From an uncultured Cytophagales bacterium (GTDB lineage Bacteria; Bacteroidota; Bacteroidia; Cytophagales; Thermoflexibacteraceae), in NCBI GenBank assembly GCA_938039675.1, contig CALHUI010000011.1, forward strand, positions 62,001 through 126,000: a stretch of DNA of 64,000 nucleotides, given 5' to 3'. Below the pieces are notes generated by a model. The model made no database searches. It had not been told where the DNA came from and was given only the letters and a program-made list of their open reading frames with translations. Of this stretch, positions 45,767-54,444 are shown piece by piece. Within the stretch, counting starts at the first letter, position 1; each line of letters opens with the position of its first letter. The position numbers and the translations under genes are program-made.

Positions 45767-47128
45767 ATGAAAGTACAGTTTTGGTTTTGTTTCATCTTGT
45801 TATCTTCAGTAACCTCCTTCGCGGCTAAATCACAAGACGGCGGGCTTGAGTTTTTGCTTAGGGCTGAGGATTACAAAAAGAATAATCGGCCGAAGGAAGC
45901 TATTGACGAGTACAATAAAGCAATACAAGCCGACCCGGCCAATCCTGAATATGTTTTTCGCAAGGGTAAAACTTATATCCTATTGAAGGATATGGACAAT
46001 GCCATCCAATGTTTTGAGAAAACCATCCAATTGCGTAAGGACTACTTAGGCGCATACACAAGGCTGGCAAGGCTTTATGCTGCCAAAAACAAAACCAACG
46101 AAGCCATAGAAGCATTCAATAATGCTTTCAAATACGATAGCAACCCCAAAGAAAAAGTAGTATATAAAATCAACATTATCAAGCTGTTAATGAATGCGGG
46201 TAGATTCAAAGAGTCTGCAGAACACATTGCCGACGGCTTGGCATTAGACCCTAATAACTTGCAGTTACTTTTCTTCAATGCACATCTGAATAATAAGATT
46301 GGCAAGCACGATTTGGCTGTAAGAGACATGCTTAAAGCAACTTCTTTGATTACCAGCCAAGACCCACGGGACTTTGCTCGTTTTTACTATGAACTTGGTT
46401 TGGGCTACTACAAACTGGGTAAATATCAGGAAGCTCAGCAAGCATTTACCAAAGCCAACTTTGGCCCCTACAAGGTAAAAATTTTTGAAATGAGCCACAT
46501 CTACTTCCAGCACCTTGCTACCGCTTACTATAAGGTATATGAGTTGGAAGAAAGCAAAAAAATGGCAGAACAGGCCATCAAAATAAAGCCGGACTTCTCC
46601 CCTGCTCATGAAATGTTGGTCAATATCTCAAAAATGACATTAGACCAATCTTCCGTTATTAAGCAACAAAAACTGGCTGCCGAAGCTAGGAAAGAACCGG
46701 TGGAAAAAGCCTTAGCTCTTTCAAAAGTAGCACAGAGTGAAATTGGTGCAGGGTTGTATAACGAGGCAATTGCTTCGGCCGATGCCTGCCTTGCCATTCA
46801 GCCCACTAACTATCAGGTTGCTTTTATTAAAGCCGTTGCCTTATCTAAGCTAAACAATCTTAACGAGTCCATAACCGTTATTAATGACATTCTGAATAAG
46901 TTTCAAGGAGTGGACCCTGAAACCAAAGCACAGGTTTACTTTTTGCAAGGTTTAGTTTTCAACAAAATGAAAAACTTCAAAGCCGCCAACGAAGCATTCA
47001 AGAAAGCAGACCAAAGCAGTTTCAAATACGCCGCTATCCATGAGTTGCGCAAAAACAATGATGACAGCGTAGCCGAAAAAGACATAGAAAGTGGTGGCGA
47101 AATCAGTGATAATAGTAAAGATGACTAA
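45767..47128 (+). CDS. Secreted TPR-repeat protein
   Basis: The 453 residues start with a signal peptide (MKVQFWFCFILLSSVTSFAA). TPR units run from residue 28 to about 290 (EAIDEYNKAIQADPANPEYV, AIEAFNNAFKYDSN, EAQQAFTKANFG). Further repeats follow towards the C-terminus (IASADACLAIQPTNYQVAFI, ANEAFKKADQSS). The end is acidic. It is likely a periplasmic interaction scaffold. Organisation differs from the TPR protein at 6.2 kb, which has a long non-TPR C-terminus. Confidence 0.85.
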   Translation: MKVQFWFCFILLSSVTSFAAKSQDGGLEFLLRAEDYKKNNRPKEAIDEYNKAIQADPANPEYVFRKGKTYILLKDMDNAIQCFEKTIQLRKDYLGAYTRLARLYAAKNKTNEAIEAFNNAFKYDSNPKEKVVYKINIIKLLMNAGRFKESAEHIADGLALDPNNLQLLFFNAHLNNKIGKHDLAVRDMLKATSLITSQDPRDFARFYYELGLGYYKLGKYQEAQQAFTKANFGPYKVKIFEMSHIYFQHLATAYYKVYELEESKKMAEQAIKIKPDFSPAHEMLVNISKMTLDQSSVIKQQKLAAEARKEPVEKALALSKVAQSEIGAGLYNEAIASADACLAIQPTNYQVAFIKAVALSKLNNLNESITVINDILNKFQGVDPETKAQVYFLQGLVFNKMKNFKAANEAFKKADQSSFKYAAIHELRKNNDDSVAEKDIESGGEISDNSKDD

Positions 47129-47294
47129 ACTTTTCAATTGCTTTTGATAGACTTTCCTGAAAATAAACACTGGCGCAAGGATATTCTCCCTCCATCGTTT
47201 TTATTTTATACGGGTCAATATACACAGCAGTTTTTCTTTTGAATACGGATGTCAGGCGGATGCTACAGTTTTTCGCTGATTTGTAAATCTCCAA
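47103..47294 (-). CDS. Small coding-like frame without ATG, possible gene remnant
   Basis: A minus-strand frame with TTG as the best start encodes 63 residues with coding-like composition (RLTSVFKRKTAVYIDPYKIK, PCASVYFQESLSKAIEKF). The frame remains open upstream, back to the stop of the phosphatase gene at 47346, and is in the same frame as that gene. It may be a small protein with a non-ATG start or the tail of a decayed gene. I recognise no family. It overlaps the 3' end of the convergent TPR gene. Confidence 0.35.
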   Translation of the reverse strand: MEIYKSAKNCSIRLTSVFKRKTAVYIDPYKIKTMEGEYPCASVYFQESLSKAIEKFSHLYYYH

Positions 47295-47345
47295 TCCGTA
47301 TTCCGAAATGCTCCCATGCGATGCGTAAAAAATTTGCTTGCCTGC

Positions 47346-48731
47346 TTATGCCTGCCTGTTCAACAAGCGCATAATGACATGATACACCTCAGTAGGCGCA
47401 CAAATTACCTGATTGGGCAAACAAGAAACATAACGGGCTGCCAACAAAGGCTTATCTTCCGGCCGGTCTGCTATGCGCCCGTGCGAGCCGCCTATGAGCG
47501 AGGCATCCAACGGGATAACATCCATCAGCATACGAAAACCAAGCTTTTTTTTCAATAGTTTCCATCCTATCCGCAACGGCATCAAGGGCTTTTGGGGGTC
47601 GGTAAACATCTCAACAGGGTCGTAGCCTGGCTTTTTGTGGATATCTACTATACGAGCAAAATCGGGGGCATGGCGGTCATCTAACCAATAATAATAAGTG
47701 AACCAACTTTTTGTATCGGCAACAGCTACCAAATCGCCGGCGCGCTCGTGGGTTAGGTGGTGTACTTTTTTTCCTTGCTCATCTAATATAAGTTCTACAC
47801 CTTCGGTTTGCTGCAACAAACTCTTTACCTGGAGCAAAAGTGTTGAGTCGTTGATGTAAATATGTGCCAACTGATGGTCTGCCACAGCAAAAACCCGACT
47901 TGCTCCTGCGTCGAGCAACTCGGTTGCATCATGTTCGTGGCGTACTTGCAACCAACCTTTTTGCCGGAACAGGCGGTTTAAATGGATAGGGTGCGATACG
48001 TCAGTAATGCCATATTCTGAAAGCAACAACACTTCTGCCCCAAGCCGTTCGTAGAATTGTATCAAATCGGCACACAGGGCATCTATTTGTCGCAAATCTT
48101 CGGGAATGGTTGGATGCTGTGTGCCAAACCTTTGAAAGTTATAGTCTAAGTGGGGTAGGTAAATCAGTGTAAGCGTCGGGTTGTGCCATTCGTCTACCAA
48201 TTTACTTGCCTCGGCAATCCAACGAGAGGAGCGAATGGAGGTACGAGGCCCCCAGAAATCGAACAGAGGAAAAATGCCGAGTTGCTCTTGCAATTTATCA
48301 CGCAAATCGGCGGGATGGGAATAACAATCGGGTGTTTTGCGGCCATCTGCCCAATATTGGGGACGCGGCGTAACACTGTAGTCGGCTGTACTGTACATAT
48401 TGTACCACCAAAACATATTACAAACCGTAAAGTCGGGGTCATGCAAGCGTGCTTCATCCCATACCTTGGGTACTTGTACTAACTTGTTGGATTGTTTCCA
48501 GAATTTTACCTCACACTCGGCTCGGTCATACCAGCCGTTGCCTACAATGCCGTGTTCGGATGGCCATTTACCTGTAAGATAGGTAGTTTGCACCGAGCAG
48601 GTTACGGCAGGCAGCATATTTTCAACAGGCATTGCCCGCCCTTTGGCTATCCATTGTTTTAAAAACGGCGTATGTTCGCCTATCAGTGCGCCGCAAAGCC
48701 CCACCACATTAATTACAACTGTCTTTTTCAT
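47346..48731 (-). CDS. Alkaline-phosphatase-superfamily phosphodiesterase/nucleotide pyrophosphatase
   Basis: The 461-residue protein has the phosphodiesterase/nucleotide pyrophosphatase layout. The N-terminal VVINVVGLCG normally carries a metal Asp. AVTCSVQTTYLTGKWPSEHG contains the nucleophile Thr and the metal His. The later LPHLDYNFQRFG, LLSEYGITDV and GGSHGR supply metal ligands. It has no signal peptide. It resembles the phosphodiesterases found in ebo clusters, but no other ebo gene is here. It starts 3 bp after the rel stop, so both are in one operon; a link to nucleotide metabolism is inference. Confidence 0.85.
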   Translation of the reverse strand: MKKTVVINVVGLCGALIGEHTPFLKQWIAKGRAMPVENMLPAVTCSVQTTYLTGKWPSEHGIVGNGWYDRAECEVKFWKQSNKLVQVPKVWDEARLHDPDFTVCNMFWWYNMYSTADYSVTPRPQYWADGRKTPDCYSHPADLRDKLQEQLGIFPLFDFWGPRTSIRSSRWIAEASKLVDEWHNPTLTLIYLPHLDYNFQRFGTQHPTIPEDLRQIDALCADLIQFYERLGAEVLLLSEYGITDVSHPIHLNRLFRQKGWLQVRHEHDATELLDAGASRVFAVADHQLAHIYINDSTLLLQVKSLLQQTEGVELILDEQGKKVHHLTHERAGDLVAVADTKSWFTYYYWLDDRHAPDFARIVDIHKKPGYDPVEMFTDPQKPLMPLRIGWKLLKKKLGFRMLMDVIPLDASLIGGSHGRIADRPEDKPLLAARYVSCLPNQVICAPTEVYHVIMRLLNRQA

Positions 48732-48734
48732 GCT

Positions 48735-51200
48735 TTATAAAACGCTGCGCTCTACTCCCTTAATACCTTCTGTTTTTTTAAGGTCTTTCATCAGGTTATC
48801 GAGTTGGTCTATACTCTGTACACGCACCACTATCTGCCCTTCAAACAGCCCATTTGTTTCACCCATTGTAATGGAACGCATACTTACTTTATGTGCATGG
48901 ATAACTTGCGTAACTTCGTTTACGATACCATTTCTGTCAAATCCGTACATGTTCAGTGCCACCTCATAGTACATGGGTGCAGGCGGAGGCGGAGGCGCAG
49001 GTATTGCTTCTACTGCCGGTAATTCTTCCGGTGTGGGAGGAACTGCCCCTTTTAAAGTTTCTATTTGTACAGGAGTTTTGGCAGAAGCCTCGCGATGGTT
49101 TGTTGCTTTATCATCGTCAATCCATTCCAGCGGAATAACTCTGCTGTTATCTTTTGCCATTTGATTGATGGCATTGATACAGTCTACCCGATGCACCATC
49201 AGGCGGCGGCTGACGGTCATATAACCGATGACTTCATCGCCCTTCACAGGGGAGCAGCATTTGGCAAGCGTGTATACAATCTCGCCCGTATGCCCGCCGA
49301 TTTGCAGTTTGGCTGTATTGGGTTTGAGATTTTTAACAGATTTTTCATTGGGAAGAGGTGCGGGCTTCTCAGTATTTTTCAGTTCGTTTACCAACCCCCT
49401 GATGACCTCTTTTAACTGGTTATGAGGCAGCTCATCTTTTCCTAACTTTTCTTCAAACTCAATAATGGACTTCTGATTGAACTTTTGGGCAAGTTTGAGA
49501 CGGAACTCTTCCGTTTGGGGAACGGCAATATGCAACTGCTCTATTTTCCGTTTGATTATTTCGCGCCCTTTTTCAGCATAATAGTTGCGCTTGCTATTTA
49601 GAAACTGGCTGATTTTACTTTGTGTTCGTTTATTATTGACTATTTTTAGCCAGTCTGTCGTTGCATTAGGCAAGCTGCTTTTAATAATTTCAACTTTTTC
49701 TCCATTTTTTAACTGATAACTAATAGGCATAAGTTTGCCGTTTACCTTCGCCCCGAGGCAGTGCAGCCCAAGGTCGGTATGAATCATAAAGGCAAAGTCC
49801 AGCACAGTAGAGCCATTGCGCAATATTTTCATATGGCCTTTGGGCGTAAACACATAAATTTCTTCTTCGTGCAGTTCTTTATGTATTTCGCCCATCATTT
49901 CCAGCGCATCCAAGTCGCGGTTTTCCAGCGTTTCGCGGATGCGGTTCAGCCAACTTTCCATCGTATTGACGGGTGGCTTAGCCCCTTTATCGGGATTTTT
50001 TTCTTTGTATTTCCAGTGGGCCGCCAGACCTTTTTCGGCCACCTCATCCATGCGCTTGCTGCGAATCTGCACTTCTACCCACTGACCTGTGTGGCTCATA
50101 ACGGTAATGTGCAGCGACTCATACCCGTTGCTGCGCGGGTGGTCAATCCAATTGCGCATGCGTGAAGGATTGGATTGGTAAAAATCGGTTACAATGGAAA
50201 AAGCAACCCAACAATCTTCTTTTTCTTTGTCTGGCGGTGAATCCAAAATAATCCGAATGGCAAAAAGGTCAAAAACATCTTCAAAGCGTATCTTTTGTTT
50301 CTCCATCTTGTTGTAAATGGAAGAAACCGCTTTTACACGGCTTTTAATGGTAAACTTAAAGCCGCGCTCTTTGAGTTTTGCATCTATTGGCTTAATAAAA
50401 TCCTTTACAAATTTGTCGCGCTCGGGCTGTGTCTTTTTAATTTTATAAAGAATTTCGTTGTAAATCTCCGGCGATTTGTATTTCAAACACAAATCCTCAA
50501 GCTCACTTTTAATTTCATATAAACCCAACCGATGTGCTAAGGGCGCATAAATCAGTTGTGTTTCCGAAATGGTGCGGAGTTGTTTGTCGCGCCTCATACT
50601 GTCCAGCGTCCGCATATTATGCAAGCGGTCGGCTATTTTAATCAGCACCACGCGAATGTCTTGCGACAAATTGAGCAATACTTTGCGGAAGTTTTCTATC
50701 TGCTCAGTAGTGGTCGCATCCAGCGTAGTATCTTTAATTTTTGTCAGCCCGTCTATGATGTGCGCTTCTTTGTCGCCAAACTTGCGGCGAATATCCTCTA
50801 TGGTAATATCTGTATCTTCCACTACATCGTGCAAGAAGGCACATATAACAGAAGTGGCGCCCAGTCCCATTTGCTCTACTACAATGCGTGCCACTTCAAG
50901 CGGATGGTAAATGTAGGGCTCCCCGGACTTGCGTCGCTCGCTTCGGTGCGCCTCTTCGGCCATTTCAAAAGCTGCTTTGATGCGCTTCAAATCCTCCTTC
51001 GGGTTCTTTAAAACCGGGCTGACTTTGCGAAGCACCTGACGGTAGCGACGTAGAATCTCCTTGCGTTCTTCCTCCAATTGCCTATCGGCAGGTACGACCG
51101 CTGTTATATCTTGAATAATGGATTTTTGATGAAACTCCGGCACGTCAGTATCAGCTGCCAGTAATGTATTTGGAGCAGGCGAGTTGGGATTATCTTTCAT
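48735..51200 (-). CDS. rel: Bifunctional (p)ppGpp synthetase/hydrolase (Rel/SpoT)
   Basis: The start at 51200 (MKDNPNSPAP) gives 821 residues. The HD hydrolase domain is intact, with H124-D125 in FLHDVVEDT. The synthetase domain has FEDVFDLFAIRII and GYESLHITVMSHTGQWVEVQ. TGS (EIYVFTPKGHMKILRNG), a helical/zinc-finger-like region with CC and a C-terminal ACT domain follow. Both activities should be present. It is followed by the phosphodiesterase gene after 3 bp. obgE, a known ppGpp-responsive partner, is in the same window but not linked. Confidence 0.95.
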   Translation of the reverse strand: MKDNPNSPAPNTLLAADTDVPEFHQKSIIQDITAVVPADRQLEEERKEILRRYRQVLRKVSPVLKNPKEDLKRIKAAFEMAEEAHRSERRKSGEPYIYHPLEVARIVVEQMGLGATSVICAFLHDVVEDTDITIEDIRRKFGDKEAHIIDGLTKIKDTTLDATTTEQIENFRKVLLNLSQDIRVVLIKIADRLHNMRTLDSMRRDKQLRTISETQLIYAPLAHRLGLYEIKSELEDLCLKYKSPEIYNEILYKIKKTQPERDKFVKDFIKPIDAKLKERGFKFTIKSRVKAVSSIYNKMEKQKIRFEDVFDLFAIRIILDSPPDKEKEDCWVAFSIVTDFYQSNPSRMRNWIDHPRSNGYESLHITVMSHTGQWVEVQIRSKRMDEVAEKGLAAHWKYKEKNPDKGAKPPVNTMESWLNRIRETLENRDLDALEMMGEIHKELHEEEIYVFTPKGHMKILRNGSTVLDFAFMIHTDLGLHCLGAKVNGKLMPISYQLKNGEKVEIIKSSLPNATTDWLKIVNNKRTQSKISQFLNSKRNYYAEKGREIIKRKIEQLHIAVPQTEEFRLKLAQKFNQKSIIEFEEKLGKDELPHNQLKEVIRGLVNELKNTEKPAPLPNEKSVKNLKPNTAKLQIGGHTGEIVYTLAKCCSPVKGDEVIGYMTVSRRLMVHRVDCINAINQMAKDNSRVIPLEWIDDDKATNHREASAKTPVQIETLKGAVPPTPEELPAVEAIPAPPPPPAPMYYEVALNMYGFDRNGIVNEVTQVIHAHKVSMRSITMGETNGLFEGQIVVRVQSIDQLDNLMKDLKKTEGIKGVERSVL

Positions 51201-51240
51201 ACTTAAAGATGCGTGCACTAAGAAAAAATTACAAAGAAAG

Positions 51241-51270
51241 TTGAGTTTTCAGAGAAGTGAATTACTTTTG
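51241..51270 (+). promoter_or_regulatory. Promoter of tRNA-Leu(TAG)
   Basis: TTG (51241-51243), 19 nt, TACTTTTG (51263-51270) matches the Bacteroidota consensus, 12 bp before the mature tRNA 5' end. The short distance implies a very short 5' leader. Confidence 0.7.
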
Positions 51271-51282
51271 CCGAACTTTTGA

Positions 51283-51364
<82 letters not shown>

Positions 51365-51437
51365 CTCAATAGTTTGAATGTGTTGGTTTTTGCCGACCTT
51401 ATTACCACCTCTTTATTAGCTTAATTTATTCAGAGCC

Positions 51438-52790
51438 TTGGAAATCACACTAGAAAAAACTGACTCCCTGACTGCCTCCATTAAAATTATACTCAATCAG
51501 GCAGATTACCAAGACAGGATTGAAAAAAAAATAAAGGAGTACGCGCGCACGGCGCAAATTAAAGGTTTCCGACCCGGCAAAGTTCCGGCAGGAATGATTC
51601 GCAAAATGTATGGCAAGTCCATCAAAGTTTCGGAAGTTTCCGCAACCTCTACGGATGCACTGGAAAGCTATCTGAAAGATAATAACATCCAGATTCTGGG
51701 CGGCCCGATAATAAGCCAAGCTACTCAAAACAGCAACTACGACTGGGAAAATCAAACCGATTTTGAGTTCTCTTACGATATTGGGCTGAAACCTCAAATT
51801 ACACTCTCAGTAGGTAAGAATATCGTCGTAGCTAAGCCTAAGGCTCAAGTTACCGATGCGCAAATTGATGAAACCATTGAAAATCTGCGCAATATGAAAG
51901 CCAACTATCAGGAGCAGGAAGAAGTAACTGACCAACCAAACGTTACTGTCTATGGCTTCATAGTTACGGCTAATGGCGAGGCTGTGAAAGTGCCAAGCTA
52001 CAATAACCCTGATGAGCTGCGCGACCTGTTTACTGCCGATGCTAAAGGCTACGGTGTAGTATCCATCGGGCAAATTGGCGAGCATAAGTCGCTTTTCTTG
52101 GGTAAGAAGAAAAATGACACCGTTACTTTTGACCTCCGCACCCTGTTCCCGTCCGATGCACAAGTGAGCGAATTTTTCGGGATGGACGCAAACATGGTCA
52201 AAAATATCAGCGGCGAATTTGTGATGACCATCGGTAATATCTCCGTCAAACAATTGCCTGAGTTGAATCAGGAACTGTTTGAAGCAATTTTTGGGCCGGG
52301 CAAAGTACAAAGCGAAGAAGATTTCCGCCAACAACTGCGCAACATTAAAACCCGAGAAGCCGAAATTGCTCAAAAAGACCAGATGCTGAATCAATTTCAG
52401 ACACAACTGCTGGAAGCACATAATTTTGACCTGCCCGATTCGTTCATGAAGCGCTGGCTGGCTGCCAATAACCCTAACCTGAGCGAAGCACAAATTACCG
52501 AATCATACGACAGCTACCGCGATACGATGCGTTTTGAAATATTGGTTTCAGAATTAGCCAATGCAAAAAACATCAAGGTAGATATGCAGGATATCGTAGC
52601 ACGCCTGAGCGATATCAATTTCATGCAAATTGTACGCATGGGCTACTACAACATGGTGGGTATGGAAAATATGCTTGCCATGCGTATGTTGCAAGACCAA
52701 GAAAATCGCCAAAAGGTAGATGATTATTTCCGCCTGACCTTGCTGCATAAAGTATTTGATGCTTACAGAGACGACATTACTATCCAGTAG
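51438..52790 (+). CDS. tig: Trigger factor, ribosome-associated chaperone
   Basis: Trigger factor meets nascent chains at the ribosome exit. The 450-residue protein starts at a TTG (MEITLEKTDS), which aligns with the usual trigger-factor beginning; no ATG lies nearby in frame. The ribosome-binding signature is IKGFRPGKVPAGMIRKMYG. The middle (PPIase-region) domain and helical C-terminal arms follow. It follows tRNA-Leu by 73 bp and has a strong terminator. Confidence 0.94.
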   Translation: MEITLEKTDSLTASIKIILNQADYQDRIEKKIKEYARTAQIKGFRPGKVPAGMIRKMYGKSIKVSEVSATSTDALESYLKDNNIQILGGPIISQATQNSNYDWENQTDFEFSYDIGLKPQITLSVGKNIVVAKPKAQVTDAQIDETIENLRNMKANYQEQEEVTDQPNVTVYGFIVTANGEAVKVPSYNNPDELRDLFTADAKGYGVVSIGQIGEHKSLFLGKKKNDTVTFDLRTLFPSDAQVSEFFGMDANMVKNISGEFVMTIGNISVKQLPELNQELFEAIFGPGKVQSEEDFRQQLRNIKTREAEIAQKDQMLNQFQTQLLEAHNFDLPDSFMKRWLAANNPNLSEAQITESYDSYRDTMRFEILVSELANAKNIKVDMQDIVARLSDINFMQIVRMGYYNMVGMENMLAMRMLQDQENRQKVDDYFRLTLLHKVFDAYRDDITIQ

Positions 52791-52806
52791 TCCGATAATA
52801 TCCCTT

Positions 52807-52852
52807 GCGAAAAGCAGTTGAGCATAGGCGCACAACTGCTTTTCGCTTTTTA
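52807..52852 (+). terminator. Terminator of tig
   Basis: A 14-bp perfect stem (GCGAAAAGCAGTTG / CAACTGCTTTTCGC) with a 12-nt loop is followed by TTTTTAT, 16 bp after the tig stop. Confidence 0.92.
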
Positions 52853-52908
52853 TCTGAGTCCGTAACCGGTATTTTTGCAAAGGTTGTTTCACAAGTTCTT
52901 GCCACACC

Positions 52909-53591
52909 ATGCCTTTAATTGCTGCCACTGCCAACGACTTGGATTTTTTCTATCAGTTATACATGCACCCTAAGAATAATATCTGGCTGCTGTATGCTGC
53001 CATGCCGCCCGATAAGTTTCGCCCTATCTATGCAGACTTGCTCGCCAAAGGCGTTTTATGACAATATAAAACAGCTGACAGCATTCCTGCGGGTATGTGC
53101 AAACTGATACCCTACACACACCACACGGCACATGTGGTGTGTATCTGGGCAGGGTTGCCATAGACCCAGACCTGTCGGGAAGAGGCTACGGCACTGCCAT
53201 GTTGCAGGAAATTATCGGGTATGCCCGCGCAAAAGGATTTCGCCGCATAGAACTTAGCGTTACCGTAGGCAATGATACTGCAAAAAAACTGTATGAAAAG
53301 GTCGGCTTTCTTCAGGAAGGTGTTTTGCGTGAGTTTGCTTTTCCGGAAACAGAAAACCGCTATGCCGACGAAATTCTGATGTTCATCCTGATTCGACTTC
53401 GGATGAAAAAAACAGCGAAAAATCGCATTATCCACAACAACCTGCGTACTTACCTCACGTTTGCCGCAAGGTATGCAGGAATTATGCAAAGTGCATCGAC
53501 TGTTTGCTACTGTACCCCTTGCAATTACGAAAAAGCACAAGTAGTTCGCAAAATTTCTTTATGTAAACTATTAAAAAAACGGATGTTTTAA
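52909..53591 (+). pseudogene. GNAT acetyltransferase gene with a stop and a frameshift
   Basis: From an ATG at 52909 the sequence reads MPLIAATANDLDFFYQLYMH and on to LLAKGVL, then a TGA at 53059-53061. The frame continues as QYKTADSIPAGMCKLIPYTH. At GTGGTGTG (about 53138) it shifts to YLGRVAIDPDLSGRGYGTAML, the acetyl-CoA-binding motif A, and LYEKVGFLQEGVLR. The shifted frame then runs past the usual GNAT end for about 60 unrelated codons to 53591. The 5' half and 3' half are both recognisable, so this is a recently broken gene of about 165 codons. Confidence 0.7.
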
Positions 53592-53676
53592 CCTAAAAGG
53601 TTTAAAAGACCTGTTAGTTTGGAGTACAAACCTTTGCACTGAAAATGTGAGGATACTGTGAACTTTGCCCAATCGC
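53592..53676. other. Short gap with a degenerate palindrome
   Basis: The 85 bp contain AACCTAAAAGGTTTAAAAGACCTGTTAG, a rough inverted repeat similar in style to the GACAGGT/GACGGG elements elsewhere in the window. No gene is seen. Confidence 0.3.
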
Positions 53677-54408
53677 TTACATGATTTCCAATTTTTCCAT
53701 CAATTTGGAGCGGTAGGTCTTTCCTATGGGGATGCGCTGCCCGTTGATAATCAACTCGTTATCTTCCAGTGCATCAATACTTTGCAAGTTGATGAGGAAC
53801 GAACGGTGCACACGGAAAAACAAATCTTCCGGAAATTTTTCTTCAATTACCTTCAACGGATAATTGACAACAAATTTGCCTACACGGGTATGCAACTCCG
53901 CATAAATATCACTGGCTTCTACCCACAATACATCGCCAACACGCACTTTTTCCAGACGAGTGCGTGCTTTTACAAAAATGCAGTCCTGCGCAGCATAACG
54001 CGTGCGAATTTGTGCAGGCAGCGGCTGCCCCGATTTAACGGCATGTTGATATACTGCCAGCTCAATAGTTGAACGCAGCGTTGCTTCATCAAAGGGCTTT
54101 ACCAAATAAGCGGCGGGTTGCGTGAGCTTTGCCCGATGCAGTGTTTCCGTATCAGACTGTGCAGTCAGAAATATGTAAGGGATATTGAATTTTTGCAGTG
54201 CGGCGGCTGTTTCTATGCCATCCAGTTGCCCGGGCAGGTCAATATCTAAAATAGCCAAATCAACCTGTGCCACTTTGGCTATGCGCAATAGTTCTTCACC
54301 AAGTGTTGTATGACCCACAACAGCATACCCCATGTCTTCCAAAGTGAAGCAAAGATTTTTAGCTGCCACCTCGTCATCTTCAGCAATTAGCAAACGAATT
54401 ACAGACAT
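53677..54408 (-). CDS. LytTR-type response regulator
   Basis: The 243 residues consist of a receiver (acidic pocket EDD, phosphoacceptor D55 in LAILDIDLPGQLDG, Lys in YLVKPFD) and a C-terminal LytTR DNA-binding domain (WVEASDIYAELHT, FFRVHRSFLINLQSIDAL, GKTYRSKL). The usual partner is a LytS-type sensor kinase, which is not adjacent. It lies 36 bp after the subtilase gene on the same strand. Confidence 0.94.
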   Translation of the reverse strand: MSVIRLLIAEDDEVAAKNLCFTLEDMGYAVVGHTTLGEELLRIAKVAQVDLAILDIDLPGQLDGIETAAALQKFNIPYIFLTAQSDTETLHRAKLTQPAAYLVKPFDEATLRSTIELAVYQHAVKSGQPLPAQIRTRYAAQDCIFVKARTRLEKVRVGDVLWVEASDIYAELHTRVGKFVVNYPLKVIEEKFPEDLFFRVHRSFLINLQSIDALEDNELIINGQRIPIGKTYRSKLMEKLEIM

Positions 54409-54444
54409 GGTAAAATAAATTGTGCGTGAGCGACAAAATAATGG

